A stretch of DNA of 64,000 bases from Methylobacterium sp. Leaf99 (GTDB lineage Bacteria; Pseudomonadota; Alphaproteobacteria; Rhizobiales; Beijerinckiaceae): contig NZ_LMMU01000009.1 in the NCBI RefSeq assembly GCF_001422375.1, positions 62,181-126,180 on the forward strand, read 5' to 3'. The position numbers and the translations under genes were made by a program. Shown in pieces: positions 34,823 to 43,634 of this stretch (position 1 is its first letter; every line of letters starts with the position of its first letter). The notes beneath the pieces were generated by a model that was not told the DNA's origin, did not search any database, and worked only from the letters and a program-made list of their open reading frames with translations.

Positions 34823-35302
34823 ATGATGCCCGAACTGCGCGTCCTGTATTTCGAGGACCTCGAAGTCGGCCTGTCCGAGACCCTCAACAAGGAGATCTCG
34901 TCCTCCGACGTGGTCGGCTTCGCCGAGATCACCGGCGACCGCAACCCGATCCACCTGTCCGAGCACTTCGCCGCCCGCACGCCATTCGGCACCCGCATCG
35001 CCCACGGCCTCTACACCGCCGGCCTGATCTCGGCGGTGCTCGGCACCCGCCTGCCCGGCCCCGGCGCCATCTACATCAGCCAGACCCTGAATTTCCGCGC
35101 GCCCGTGCGCATCGGCGACACCGTGCAGGTGACCGTCGAGGTGGCCGAACTCGTGCCCGAGCGCCGCCGCGCCCGCCTGAAGTGCACCTGCTCGGTCGCC
35201 GGCGAGATCGTCCTCGACGGCGAGGCCCTGGTGAAGGTCCCGACCAGGGCCGAGGCCGATCCCCTCGCCATCCGCATGGGCGGCCGTCCGCCGAGCGCCT
35301 GA
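34823..35302 (+). CDS. MaoC-like (R)-specific enoyl-CoA hydratase
   Basis: A 159-residue hot-dog-fold protein with the hydratase 2 motif: FAEITGDRNPIHLSEHFA (catalytic Asp and His) and GTRIAHGLYTAGLIS. Related to PhaJ, which makes (R)-3-hydroxyacyl-CoA from enoyl-CoA for polyhydroxyalkanoate synthesis; a role in the ethylmalonyl-CoA pathway (mesaconyl-CoA hydratase is longer) is less likely. Ribosome binding site GGGGGAAC. The RNA methyltransferase gene follows 8 nt later on the same strand. Confidence 0.85.
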   Translation: MMPELRVLYFEDLEVGLSETLNKEISSSDVVGFAEITGDRNPIHLSEHFAARTPFGTRIAHGLYTAGLISAVLGTRLPGPGAIYISQTLNFRAPVRIGDTVQVTVEVAELVPERRRARLKCTCSVAGEIVLDGEALVKVPTRAEADPLAIRMGGRPPSA

Positions 35303-35310
35303 CCCGGCGC

Positions 35311-36114
35311 TTGACCCCGATCCCCATCGACGATCCGGCCGACCCGCGTCTGGCGCCCTACACCGCCATGCGCGAGCGCGACCTCGTCGGCCGCGAGGGC
35401 CGCTTCATCGTCGAGGGCGAGGTCACCTTGCGGGTGATGCTCTCGGAGCGGGCGCGGTTCTCGCTGGAGTCGATTCTCCTGTCGCCGGAGCGCGTGGAGG
35501 GCCTGGCCGACATCCTCACGGCGCGGACCGAGCCGGTGCCGGTCTACGTCGCCGAGAAGGCCGTGATGAGCGCCATCGCGGGCTTTCCGATCCATCGCGG
35601 CGTGTTGGCCGTCGGTCTGCGCGGGGCGGAGGTTGCCCTCGCGGTGCCGCCCGCTCCGGCGCCGGCCCTCGTCGTCGGCCTCGTCGGCCTGACCAACCAC
35701 GACAATGTCGGCGGCCTGTTCCGCAACGCCGCCGCCTTCGGGGCCGACGGCGTGCTCCTCGACGCCGCCGCCTGCGACCCCCTCTACCGCAAGGCGATCC
35801 GGGTCTCGGCCGGCGCGGCGCTGACGGTGCCGTTCGCGCGCCTGCCCGACGGGGCGGCACTTCTCGCCTTCGCCGCGGCCCACGGCCTCGTCCCCCTGGC
35901 CCTGAGCCCCGCCGGCCGCGAGACCCTGTCCGAGCTCGCGCCCCCGCCGCGCGTCCTCCTGCTCCTCGGCACGGAAGGCCCCGGCCTGCCCCAGACCCTC
36001 ATGGCCCGGGCCCGGACCGTGCGGATCGCCATGGCGCCGGATTTCGATTCCCTCAACGTCGCCACGGCCGGGGCCCTGGCCCTCCACCACCTCGCCGCGC
36101 ACCGCCTGGGCTGA
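35311..36114 (+). CDS. SpoU/TrmH-family RNA 2'-O-methyltransferase
   Basis: A 267-residue SPOUT methyltransferase: N-terminal substrate-binding part (DLVGREGRFIVEGEVTLRVM) and a knotted C-terminal domain with NHDNVGGLFRNAAAFG, LLLGTEGPGL and IAMAPDFDSLNVATAGALAL, the three classical motifs. It methylates a ribose in rRNA or tRNA; the exact site is not predictable. The start is TTG 35311, 8 nt after the MaoC gene; an internal ATG at about codon 20 is the alternative. Confidence 0.87.
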   Translation: MTPIPIDDPADPRLAPYTAMRERDLVGREGRFIVEGEVTLRVMLSERARFSLESILLSPERVEGLADILTARTEPVPVYVAEKAVMSAIAGFPIHRGVLAVGLRGAEVALAVPPAPAPALVVGLVGLTNHDNVGGLFRNAAAFGADGVLLDAAACDPLYRKAIRVSAGAALTVPFARLPDGAALLAFAAAHGLVPLALSPAGRETLSELAPPPRVLLLLGTEGPGLPQTLMARARTVRIAMAPDFDSLNVATAGALALHHLAAHRLG

Positions 36115-36250
36115 CACGCGACAATCCGTGGCTCTTGCCCTCCCCGGTGCTACGCTCAAGATTGCACGGGTCCGTCCGGTACAGGGCGTCGCAGACTTCG
36201 GTTCAGGCCAGGGGGCCGCGATCCGGAACGTTAAGTGGGAGTTGTGAGCG

Positions 36251-37843
36251 TTGCTGCAGTCACGGGATGGCTTGCGGACCCTGTCCGGACGCCGGGTCAT
36301 CATCGTCGGCGCCGGTCCCGGCGGCCTCGCCACCGCCCTGCTGCTGGCGCGCGCGGGCGTTCACGTCACGCTCCTGGAGAAGGACCCGGCGGTGGGCGGC
36401 CGGACCAAGACCGTCGAGGCGCCGGGCGGCTACCGCTTCGACATCGGGCCGACCTTCTTCCTCTATCCACAGATTCTCGCCGACATCTTCGAATCCTGCG
36501 GCGAGCGCCTCGAGGACCACGTCAAGCTCGAGCGCCTCGATCCGCAATACCACCTCGTCTTCGAGGAGAACGGCGGCATCTCGGGCACGATCCAGGCGAC
36601 CAACGACATGGCGCGCCTGGAGGCGGAGGTCGCCCGCATCGCGCCGGACGACGCCAAGAACGTCCGGAAATTCTTTTCCGACAACCGGGTCAAGCTGAAG
36701 TTCTTCAAGCCGGTTCTGGAGCAGGCCTTCCACACCCTGCGCAGCATGGCCTCCCCGGCGATGATCGCCGCCCTGCCCCACCTCCATCCCGGGCGCAGCG
36801 TCGACAAGGACCTGCAGCGCTACTTCGCCGACCCGCGCGTGCGGCTCGCCTTCGCGTTCCAGACCAAATACCTCGGCATGTCGCCGTTCCGGTGCCCGAG
36901 CCTGTTCACCATCCTGTCGTTCCTCGAATACGAGCACGGGGTCTATCACCCCGTCGGCGGCTGCGGCGCCGTTTCGGAGGCCATGGCCGGCCTGGCCCGG
37001 CGCATGGGCGTCGATATCCGCCTCGGCGCGAGCGTCGACCGGGTGCTGTTCGAGGGGAAAAAGGCCTGCGGCGTCGTCTGCGGCGGGGAGACGATCCACG
37101 CCGACGCGGTGGTGATCAACGGCGATTTCGCCAAGGTGATCAAGGATCTGGTACCCCAGACCCACCGCCCGCGCTGGCGCGACGCCAAGATCGCCAAGGC
37201 GCGCCTCTCGTGCTCGACCTTCATGCTCTATCTCGGGATCGAGGGCCCGGCGCCGGAGGCCCTCGGCCATCACACCATCCTGTTGTCGGAGGATTACGCC
37301 CGCAACATCCGCGAGATCACCGGCGGCACCCTGCCGATGCAGCCCTCGCTCTACGTCCAGCATGCCGGCTTCACCGATGGCGGCATGGCGCCGCCCGGCC
37401 ACACCAGCCTCTACGTCCTCGTGCCGGTCCCCAACCTCAAGGCCGACATCGACTGGGCGACCACGCGGGCGACCTATCGCCGCCTCGTCCTCGACCGCCT
37501 GAAGATCTTGGGCCTCGGGGACATCGAGGAGCGCATCCGCTACGAGCGCATCGTCGATCCGACGGAGTGGCGCGACGATTTCTTCGTCCACGAGGGCGCC
37601 ACCTTCAACCTCGCCCACGACCTCATGCAGATGCTCTACTTCCGCCCGCACAACCGCTTCGGGCCGGGGCTCTACCTCGTCGGCGGCGGCACCCATCCGG
37701 GCTCGGGCCTGCCGGTGATCTACGAGGGCGCCCGCATCACCGCCCGCCTGCTCATCGAGGAACTGTCGGCGGGCCGCGTCGGCGCCGAGGCCGCCGGCGT
37801 GCCGACCACGGCGCCCCTCGCCACCTCCGGCGACGCCGCGTGA
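36251..37843 (+). CDS. CrtN/CrtI-type carotenoid desaturase or oxidase (first copy)
   Basis: A 530-residue FAD enzyme: GAGPGG dinucleotide loop (residues 20-25), LLEKDPAVGGRTKT, FDIGPTFFLYP and the C-terminal GGGTHPGSGLPVIYEGARIT, the hallmark of bacterial phytoene desaturases. In Methylobacterium C30 carotenoids derive from squalene, and CrtN/CrtP-type enzymes desaturate it or oxidise its ends; which step this copy performs is not settled by sequence. Start TTG 36251. Eight kilobases of pigment genes follow on the same strand. Confidence 0.88.
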   Translation: MLQSRDGLRTLSGRRVIIVGAGPGGLATALLLARAGVHVTLLEKDPAVGGRTKTVEAPGGYRFDIGPTFFLYPQILADIFESCGERLEDHVKLERLDPQYHLVFEENGGISGTIQATNDMARLEAEVARIAPDDAKNVRKFFSDNRVKLKFFKPVLEQAFHTLRSMASPAMIAALPHLHPGRSVDKDLQRYFADPRVRLAFAFQTKYLGMSPFRCPSLFTILSFLEYEHGVYHPVGGCGAVSEAMAGLARRMGVDIRLGASVDRVLFEGKKACGVVCGGETIHADAVVINGDFAKVIKDLVPQTHRPRWRDAKIAKARLSCSTFMLYLGIEGPAPEALGHHTILLSEDYARNIREITGGTLPMQPSLYVQHAGFTDGGMAPPGHTSLYVLVPVPNLKADIDWATTRATYRRLVLDRLKILGLGDIEERIRYERIVDPTEWRDDFFVHEGATFNLAHDLMQMLYFRPHNRFGPGLYLVGGGTHPGSGLPVIYEGARITARLLIEELSAGRVGAEAAGVPTTAPLATSGDAA

Positions 37844-37953
37844 TTTCTTTCCTGACCGACAGCTTCGACCGTCGGCACGTGTCCCCTCGCCATGGGGCAG
37901 GGCTCGGGTCCTCCTGTTCATCGGCTTTCGTCGTCACCCATCTCGCGGGCAGC

Positions 37954-38060
37954 ACGGGTCCCCTCTCCTGGAAGGAGAGGGACAGGGTGAGGTGTGCGAA
38001 GTCTCCGGAGAGTCCACGACCCTCACCCCAACCCTCTCCCAAACAGGAGAGGGGGCCCGT
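37954..38060. repeat. Palindromic repeat, copy A (107 bp)
   Basis: Begins ACGGGTCCCCTCTCCTGG and ends AGGAGAGGGGGCCCGT; the arms are inverted copies and each contains its own small hairpin (CTCTCCTGGAAGGAGAG at the left). Copy A lies between the desaturase gene and the DUF2141 gene. A degraded right end of a further copy (CCTTCCAAGAAAGGGGGCC) is at about 38129-38147. Confidence 0.9.
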
Positions 38061-38079
38061 CGCGCGTGTTCGAAGCCTC

Positions 38080-38619
38080 TTGGGTCCTGTTCGAGCGCCG
38101 AGAGAACCCATCTGCGATCGCCCTGCCTTCCAAGAAAGGGGGCCGGTCGTCGCTGCCCGATCCGCAGCGATCGAACACGTTCGGTCCGTTGCACGCGCCC
38201 TTCAGGTTGCGGCCTGTCTGGTAGCTTTTTTCTCGGCCGGTCCCGCCGTCGCGGCCACCGTGGCGGTGACCGTGGACGGGATCGAACCCGTGCCGTCCAC
38301 CCTCTACGTCGCCCTGTGCCAGGGCGGCCTGTCGGAGGCCGAGTGCCGGATCGGCCAGGATGCGCCCGTGCGCGGCCCGAGCCAGCGCGTGGTGTTCGAG
38401 GATGTCGCGCCCGGCGCCTACGCGGTGGCGGCCTTCCAGGACCAGAACGGCGATCGCCGCCTCGACCGCACCGGCCTCGGCCTGCCCACCGAGCCCTACG
38501 GCTTCTCCGGCCCGTCCGAGCGTACGGCCCGGCCGGACTTCGCCCGCGCCCAGGTCGCCGTGCGCGAGCCCGGACTGGCGTTGCGCCTGCGCCTGACCCG
38601 CGCCCTGCCCCGCCGCTGA
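38080..38619 (+). CDS. DUF2141 exported protein in the carotenoid cluster
   Basis: The mature part (about 120 residues) is a clear DUF2141 domain: VTVDGIEPVPSTLYVALCQG, FEDVAPGAYAVAAFQDQNGD and RLDRTGLGLPTEPYGFS. A signal peptide (ALQVAACLVAFFSAGPAVAA) precedes it. No ATG or GTG lies ahead of the signal peptide in frame; the first candidate start is TTG 38080, with CTG 38218 as another, and the sequence between is repeat debris. The real start is uncertain. DUF2141 proteins are often encoded beside carotenoid genes. Confidence 0.7.
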   Translation: MGPVRAPREPICDRPAFQERGPVVAARSAAIEHVRSVARALQVAACLVAFFSAGPAVAATVAVTVDGIEPVPSTLYVALCQGGLSEAECRIGQDAPVRGPSQRVVFEDVAPGAYAVAAFQDQNGDRRLDRTGLGLPTEPYGFSGPSERTARPDFARAQVAVREPGLALRLRLTRALPRR

Positions 38620-38627
38620 CCGCCCCC

Positions 38628-39614
38628 GTGCCGCCCGACGCACCCCTGGTCGTGGTCCGGGGGGCTGCCTTGAGCTACCGCGACCGCCGCGTCCTCGACG
38701 GCGTCGACCTCGACCTCTTCGCCGGCCGGACCGTGGCCCTGCTCGGTCCCAACGGGGCCGGCAAGACCTCGCTCATGCGCCTCGTCGCCGGCCGCCTCGC
38801 GCCGCAGTTGGGCACCGTGCGGATCGCGGGGAGCGATCCGTTCGCGACGCCCGAGGCCCGCCGGGCCATCGGCTGGGTGCCCCAGGACATCGCACTGTAT
38901 CCCCGCCTCACGGTGGCCGAGAACCTCGACGTGTTCGCGCGCCTCGCCGGCCTCGGCCGCCCCGCCCGGCGCGCGGCCCTGGCCGACGCCCTCGACCTCA
39001 CGGGGATCGCCGAGGTGGCCGGGCGCCCCGTCGGCCTGCTGTCGGGCGGCTACCAGCGCCGGGTCAACATCGCCGCGAGCCTCATGGCCCGGCCCCGCCT
39101 CGTCCTCCTCGACGAGCCGACGCAGGGCGTCGATCTCCACGCCCGCGCCGCAATCCACGCCGTGCTGGAGCGCCTGCGCCGCGCCGGCGCCGCCCTCCTC
39201 GTCGCCACCCACGATTTTTCCGAGGCCGAGCGCCTCGCCGACCGGGCCGCCTTCCTCGCCCAAGGGCGCATCGTGCGCGAGGGCGCCCTGCCCGACCTCC
39301 TGGCGCGCCTGCGCGACGGCGCGCCCGAGCACGAGGTCGCCCTGTCGGGCCCCGCCTCCGGCCTGGCCGAGGCGGCCCTGCGGCGGGCGGGCTTCGCGCC
39401 CGTGGACACCGGCCTGACCTGGCGGGCGCTCCCCTCCGCCGGCCCGCGCCTCGACGCGGCCGCCCTGCTGGACACCCTTCGGACGGACGGCGTCCCCGTC
39501 GCCGAGATCCGCATCCGCACCCCCGGCCTCGAGGCGGTCTACCGCGACGCCCTGGGCCTGTGGGACCCGGCCGACCCCGTCCGGCTCCGCCGCCGCGCGG
39601 AGGCCGCACCATGA
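38628..39614 (+). CDS. ABC-2 type exporter ATPase in the carotenoid cluster
   Basis: A 328-residue ATPase: Walker A GPNGAGKTS, Q-loop WVPQDIALYP, signature LLSGGYQRRV, Walker B LVLLDEP, H-switch ATHDFS, and a C-terminal extension of about 100 residues as in NodI/DrrA-type exporters. GTG start 38628, 8 nt after DUF2141. Overlaps the permease gene by 4 nt. It should energise export of a hydrophobic molecule by the ABC-2 permease; in this context a carotenoid glycolipid or its precursor is the natural guess. Confidence 0.88.
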   Translation: MPPDAPLVVVRGAALSYRDRRVLDGVDLDLFAGRTVALLGPNGAGKTSLMRLVAGRLAPQLGTVRIAGSDPFATPEARRAIGWVPQDIALYPRLTVAENLDVFARLAGLGRPARRAALADALDLTGIAEVAGRPVGLLSGGYQRRVNIAASLMARPRLVLLDEPTQGVDLHARAAIHAVLERLRRAGAALLVATHDFSEAERLADRAAFLAQGRIVREGALPDLLARLRDGAPEHEVALSGPASGLAEAALRRAGFAPVDTGLTWRALPSAGPRLDAAALLDTLRTDGVPVAEIRIRTPGLEAVYRDALGLWDPADPVRLRRRAEAAP

Positions 39615-40813
39615 TCGCCGCCGCCTTCCGGGTGATGCTGCTCGGCCTGGTGCGCGACCGCGCCGCCCTGGTCATGGCCTTCGTGCTGCCCACCGTGATC
39701 TTCGTGATCTTCGCCGCGATCTTCTCCGGCGCCATCGGCGAGCGCATCCGCATCCATCTCGGCCTCGTCGACCTCGCCCGCACGGCGACGACGGAGCGCC
39801 TCGTCGCGGCCCTGGAGGCCGACCCGTCCCTGCGCATCGCCCGCCTGCCCGTCGCGGATCTCGCCGGGGCCGCGCGCGCCGTGCGCCGGGGCGAGGTCGA
39901 CGTCGCCCTGGTCCTGCGCGGCGACCTCGACGCCGCGCCGGCCGGGACGGCCCCCGCCGAGCAGCCCGTGGTCCTCGTCGAGAACCCGGCCCGGGCGCTC
40001 GCCACCCCCATCGCCCTCGGGCAGTTCCAGCGGGTGCTCAATGAGGCCCTGCCCGACGTGGTGCTGGCCCGGATCGTCGCCGACGTCGAGCGCTCGGGCA
40101 AGATCGGCGCCGACGAGCGCGCCTTCCTGACCCAAGCCTTCGCCGAGCAGCGCGCCCGCAAGGAGCCGTTCTCGTTCGCGTCCCTCGTCGAACTCCGCAG
40201 CACGGCGACGGGCGGCGGCAACGATCGGGTGAGCTACTACGCCGGCGCCATTGCGGCGGTGTTCCTGCTGTTCGCTGCCATGCAGGGGGCGATGTCCCTC
40301 GTGGAGGAGCGCCAGGGCGGCCTCGCCGACCGCCTCACCGCGGCCCCCGGTGGCCTCGCGGTGATCGTGCTCGGCAAGTTCGCCTTCCTCGTCGTCCAGG
40401 GCATGCTCCAGGCCGGCCTGATCTTCGCCGCGGCGAGCCTGCTGCACGGCGTCGATCTGAGGCCCCACTGGGGGGCCTGGCTCGTCACCACCCTTCTGGT
40501 TGCCGCCATGGCTGCCGGGCTGGCCCTCGCGGCGTGCGCAGCGGCCGCCACCCGCCAGCAGGCCCACCTCGCCTCGACCTTCGGCGTCCTCCTGCTCTCG
40601 GCCGTGGGCGGCAGCATGGTTCCGCGCTTCCTCATGCCGCCGTGGCTGCAGCAGGCCGGCTGGTTCACCCCCAACGCCTGGGCCATCGAGGCCTACCAGA
40701 CCGCTCTCGGCGAGGGCGTCTCCGCCGCCCTGCCGGCCTGGGGCGTGATGATCGCCGTGGCGGCGGTGAGCTTGGTGGTTGCCGTGGGGCTGGTGTCGCG
40801 GCGGGTGGCGTGA
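39611..40813 (+). CDS. ABC-2 type exporter permease in the carotenoid cluster
   Basis: A 400-residue membrane protein of the YhgE/ABC-2 type: N-terminal TM (ALVMAFVLPTVIFVIFAAI), a large extracytoplasmic domain of about 190 residues, then five TM helices with the ABC-2 signature region (LADRLTAAPGGLAVIVLGKF ... GVLLLSAVGGSMVPRFLMP ... WFTPNAWAIEAYQ). ATGA overlap with the ATPase gene. Together they form an exporter coded within the pigment cluster. Confidence 0.88.
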   Translation: MIAAAFRVMLLGLVRDRAALVMAFVLPTVIFVIFAAIFSGAIGERIRIHLGLVDLARTATTERLVAALEADPSLRIARLPVADLAGAARAVRRGEVDVALVLRGDLDAAPAGTAPAEQPVVLVENPARALATPIALGQFQRVLNEALPDVVLARIVADVERSGKIGADERAFLTQAFAEQRARKEPFSFASLVELRSTATGGGNDRVSYYAGAIAAVFLLFAAMQGAMSLVEERQGGLADRLTAAPGGLAVIVLGKFAFLVVQGMLQAGLIFAAASLLHGVDLRPHWGAWLVTTLLVAAMAAGLALAACAAAATRQQAHLASTFGVLLLSAVGGSMVPRFLMPPWLQQAGWFTPNAWAIEAYQTALGEGVSAALPAWGVMIAVAAVSLVVAVGLVSRRVA

Positions 40814-40879
40814 GGGGGTGCCTCCCGTTGAGGTTGTGCGGCAGGCATGACATGGTCACGGATGATTACGGAGCCTTCC

Positions 40880-41110
40880 ATGGCTGAGCCCCGCCTCCGA
40901 TCGATTGGGCCGACCGTCCCCACGGAGATCGTGTCGGACGCCCGAATCCTCGGCGGCATGCCGGTGCTGTCGGGAACCCGTATTCCGGCCGAGACCATCG
41001 CGGCCTATCTCCGCGCCGGTCAGACGTCGGCGGACATTCGGGCCGACTATCCCACCCTGCCGGCCGACGGCATCACCATCGTCGAGGCGTGGGCCGCCGC
41101 GACGGGGTAA
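40880..41110 (+). CDS. DUF433 family protein
   Basis: A 76-residue DUF433 protein: TEIVSDARILGGMPVLSGTR, IPAETIAAYLRAGQT and DYPTLPADGITIVEAW. DUF433 proteins are winged-helix-like and often act as antitoxins (VapB-like) beside a PIN or DUF5615 toxin; no toxin gene is next to it, so it is an orphan. I use ATG 40880 (GGAG seven bases upstream); in-frame ATGs at 40847 and 40862 are possible. It sits between the exporter and the second desaturase. Confidence 0.75.
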   Translation: MAEPRLRSIGPTVPTEIVSDARILGGMPVLSGTRIPAETIAAYLRAGQTSADIRADYPTLPADGITIVEAWAAATG

Positions 41111-41186
41111 CGCGTTGACCCCCGGTGCAGGCGGCCTAGCTTCAACAACAAGGGCGGCCTTCGTCCGCGCCGGGAGTGACACGAAC

Positions 41187-42713
41187 ATGCGGGCTGGGTC
41201 TTCGGTCGCCGTCGTCGGCGCGGGGTTGGGCGGCCTCGCGGCGGCCTGCGTGAGCGCGGCGCGCGGCCACGCGGTCACCCTCTACGACAAGAACGACTGG
41301 CTCGGCGGCAAGGCGGCGGTGCTGCACGAGGGCGGGTTCCGGTTCGACATGGGGCCGACCATTCTGACCGTGCCGAAGGTGCTGGAGCGCATCTTCCAAG
41401 AGGCCGGGCGCGACATCCGCGACTACCTCGATCTCCGCCGCCTCGATCCGCAATGGCGCTGCTTCTTCGACGACGACACCCGCATCGACCTCATGGCCGA
41501 CGTGCCGACCATGGCCGCCAGCATGGACCGGTTCGCCCCCGGCACGGGGGCGGGGGAAGGTTATAAAAAGTTCATCGAGATCTCCGAGCATCTCCACGGC
41601 GTCTCCAATCGGTTCTTCTTCTGGAAGGCCGTGGAGGACCTGTTCGACACCATCGACATCCGCGCCAACATGAATCCCGGCACCCTGCGGGATGTCCTGT
41701 CCCTGCGCATGGGCTCGTCGGTGGCGGGCACCATCCGCTCCAAGGTGAAGGACGCCCGCCTCGCCCAGATGCTCGACCACTTCGTGCAGTATGTCGGCTC
41801 GTCGCCCTACGGCGCGCCGGCCGTGCTGTGCGCCATCGCCCACATGCAGACGGCGGAAGGGGTGTGGTACCCCATGGGCGGCACCCGCGCCGTGGCCGAG
41901 GCGTTGTCGAAGCTCGCCGGCGAACTCGGCGCCACCCTGCGGCCGGGCGACGAGGTCACGGGCATCGCCACCGAGAACGGCGCGGTGACGGGCGTGCGCA
42001 CCGCCGCCGGCACCACCCCGTTCGACGCCGTCATCTCCAACATGGACAGCGTGCGGACCTACCGCGAACTCGTCGGCGGGGCCGTCGGCAAGGCCTACGA
42101 GAAGAAGTCCTTCGAGCCGGCCTGCTCGGGCGTGGTGCTCTACCTCGGCCTCAACAAGCGCTACGACCACCTCAGCCACCACGACTTCGTCTTCTCCCGC
42201 AACCCGGAGGAGGAGTTCGACTACATCTACCGCAAGGGCGAGCCGGCGCCGGACCCGACGGCCTACCTCGCCGCGCCGTCCTCCACCGATCCGAGCGTGG
42301 CGCCGGAGGGCGGCGAGGCCCTCTACGTCCTCGTCCACACGCCGTACCTGCGGCCGCATCACGACTGGCAGAAGATGTTCCCGGCCTACCGGCAGGTGAT
42401 CCTGGACAAGCTCAAGCGCACCGCCGGCATGCCGGACCTGGAAGAGCGCATCGTCGTCGAGCGCCACCTCACGCCGCAGGACATCCACGAGCGCTACCGG
42501 GTGCTCAACGGCGCGATCTATGGTCTCGCCTCCCACGGCAAGTTCATGGGCGCGTTCAAGCCCGGCAACCGCTCGCGCAAGGTGCGGGGGCTCTACCTCG
42601 CCGGCGGCGCCGCCCATCCGGGCCCCGGCATGCCCATGGTGATGATGTCGGGCTGGATCGCGGCGGACGCCCACGACACCGACGCGCGCGGCGAGGTGCG
42701 GGCGAGCGCCTGA
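41187..42713 (+). CDS. CrtN/CrtD-type carotenoid desaturase or oxidase (second copy)
   Basis: A 508-residue FAD enzyme: GAGLGG (11-16), LYDKNDWLGGKAAVLHEGG, FDMGPTILTVPKVLERIF and the C-terminal GGAAHPGPGMPMVMMSGWIA. It is only distantly similar to the first copy, so the pair probably does two different steps (desaturation versus terminal oxidation), as CrtN and CrtP do in staphyloxanthin-like routes. ATG 41187 leads directly into the dinucleotide-binding strand. The acyltransferase gene follows 84 bp downstream. Confidence 0.88.
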   Translation: MRAGSSVAVVGAGLGGLAAACVSAARGHAVTLYDKNDWLGGKAAVLHEGGFRFDMGPTILTVPKVLERIFQEAGRDIRDYLDLRRLDPQWRCFFDDDTRIDLMADVPTMAASMDRFAPGTGAGEGYKKFIEISEHLHGVSNRFFFWKAVEDLFDTIDIRANMNPGTLRDVLSLRMGSSVAGTIRSKVKDARLAQMLDHFVQYVGSSPYGAPAVLCAIAHMQTAEGVWYPMGGTRAVAEALSKLAGELGATLRPGDEVTGIATENGAVTGVRTAAGTTPFDAVISNMDSVRTYRELVGGAVGKAYEKKSFEPACSGVVLYLGLNKRYDHLSHHDFVFSRNPEEEFDYIYRKGEPAPDPTAYLAAPSSTDPSVAPEGGEALYVLVHTPYLRPHHDWQKMFPAYRQVILDKLKRTAGMPDLEERIVVERHLTPQDIHERYRVLNGAIYGLASHGKFMGAFKPGNRSRKVRGLYLAGGAAHPGPGMPMVMMSGWIAADAHDTDARGEVRASA

Positions 42714-42797
42714 GCCGGTTCGCGTTGGCGCGCCGACGCGAACCTGCTTAGCTCCCTGATCCGTCGCAGAGTTTCGACGCAAAACCGGTGACCACGT

Positions 42798-43634
42798 TTG
42801 CGAAATCTGCTCAAGGACCGGGCGGTGTCGGCCCCGGCCCGCTCGGCCTTCGTCTGGCGGTTCATGGTCGGGTATTTCGACCGGTTCCTGCGCCGCCACA
42901 TGAACGCCCTGCGGATCGCCCGCTGGGGCGTTCCGGATTGTGCCGGCCATCCCGGCCCCGTCGTGGTCTACTGCAACCACCCGGCATGGTGGGACGCCGC
43001 CGTGGTCATCCTGCTCGCCGGGCGGCTGTTCCCGAAGCGCGAGAGCCACGCCCCGTTCGATGCCGGGATGCTGGCGCGCTACGCGATCTTCGCCCGCATC
43101 GGCGCCTTCCCGGTCGACCTCGACTCGGCCCGCGGCGCGGCCCAGTTCCTCCGCTCATCGCGAACCATCCTGGCGCGGCCCGGCGCGATGATCTGGATCA
43201 CCGCGCAGGGGCGCTTCGCCGACGTCCGCGCCCGGCCCCTCGATCTCCGCGCCGGCGTCGCCCGCCTAGCCGAACTCGCCCCCGACACCCTGTTCGTGCC
43301 CCTGGCCCTCGACTACGCCTTCTGGGAGGAGCGCGGGGCGGAGGCCTGTGCCGCCTTCGGGCCGCCGATCCGGGGCGCCGACCTCCTGGCCCTGCCCCGG
43401 CCCGAGCGCCTGGCCCGGATGGAGGCGGCCCTGACCGACACCCTCGACCGCCTCGCCGGCGACGTGATCGCCCGCGATCCCGCTCGGTTCACGGCGCTCG
43501 TCTCGGGTGCCAAGGGCGTCGGCGGCGTCTACGATCTCGCGCGGCGCCTGCGCGCGGCCCTCACCGGCCGCCGCTTCGAGCCCGCACACCGTGCCGAGCC
43601 AGATCGTTTGCCCGAGGAAGACCGCCAGCCGTGA
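42798..43634 (+). CDS. PlsC-like acyltransferase in the carotenoid cluster
   Basis: A 278-residue acyltransferase with the HX4D motif at H61-D66 (YCNHPAWWDAAVV) and a later AQGRFADVRARPLDLRAGVA, which corresponds to the EGxR block with Q-G-R. In C30 carotenoid clusters such a protein esterifies the sugar of the glycosylated carotenoid (role like CrtO, inferred). TTG start 42798. It overlaps the glycosyltransferase by 4 nt (GTGA), so the two are made together. Confidence 0.83.
   Translation: MRNLLKDRAVSAPARSAFVWRFMVGYFDRFLRRHMNALRIARWGVPDCAGHPGPVVVYCNHPAWWDAAVVILLAGRLFPKRESHAPFDAGMLARYAIFARIGAFPVDLDSARGAAQFLRSSRTILARPGAMIWITAQGRFADVRARPLDLRAGVARLAELAPDTLFVPLALDYAFWEERGAEACAAFGPPIRGADLLALPRPERLARMEAALTDTLDRLAGDVIARDPARFTALVSGAKGVGGVYDLARRLRAALTGRRFEPAHRAEPDRLPEEDRQP

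Noticed and set aside
36260..37921. A 553-codon minus-strand open frame opposite the first desaturase
   Set aside because: Complementary reading of the desaturase gene, which has FAD-binding motifs at both ends and normal length.
40847..40879. Longer start for the DUF433 gene
   Set aside because: The extra residues (MTWSRMITEPS) are not typical of DUF433, and the best Shine-Dalgarno element favours ATG 40880.
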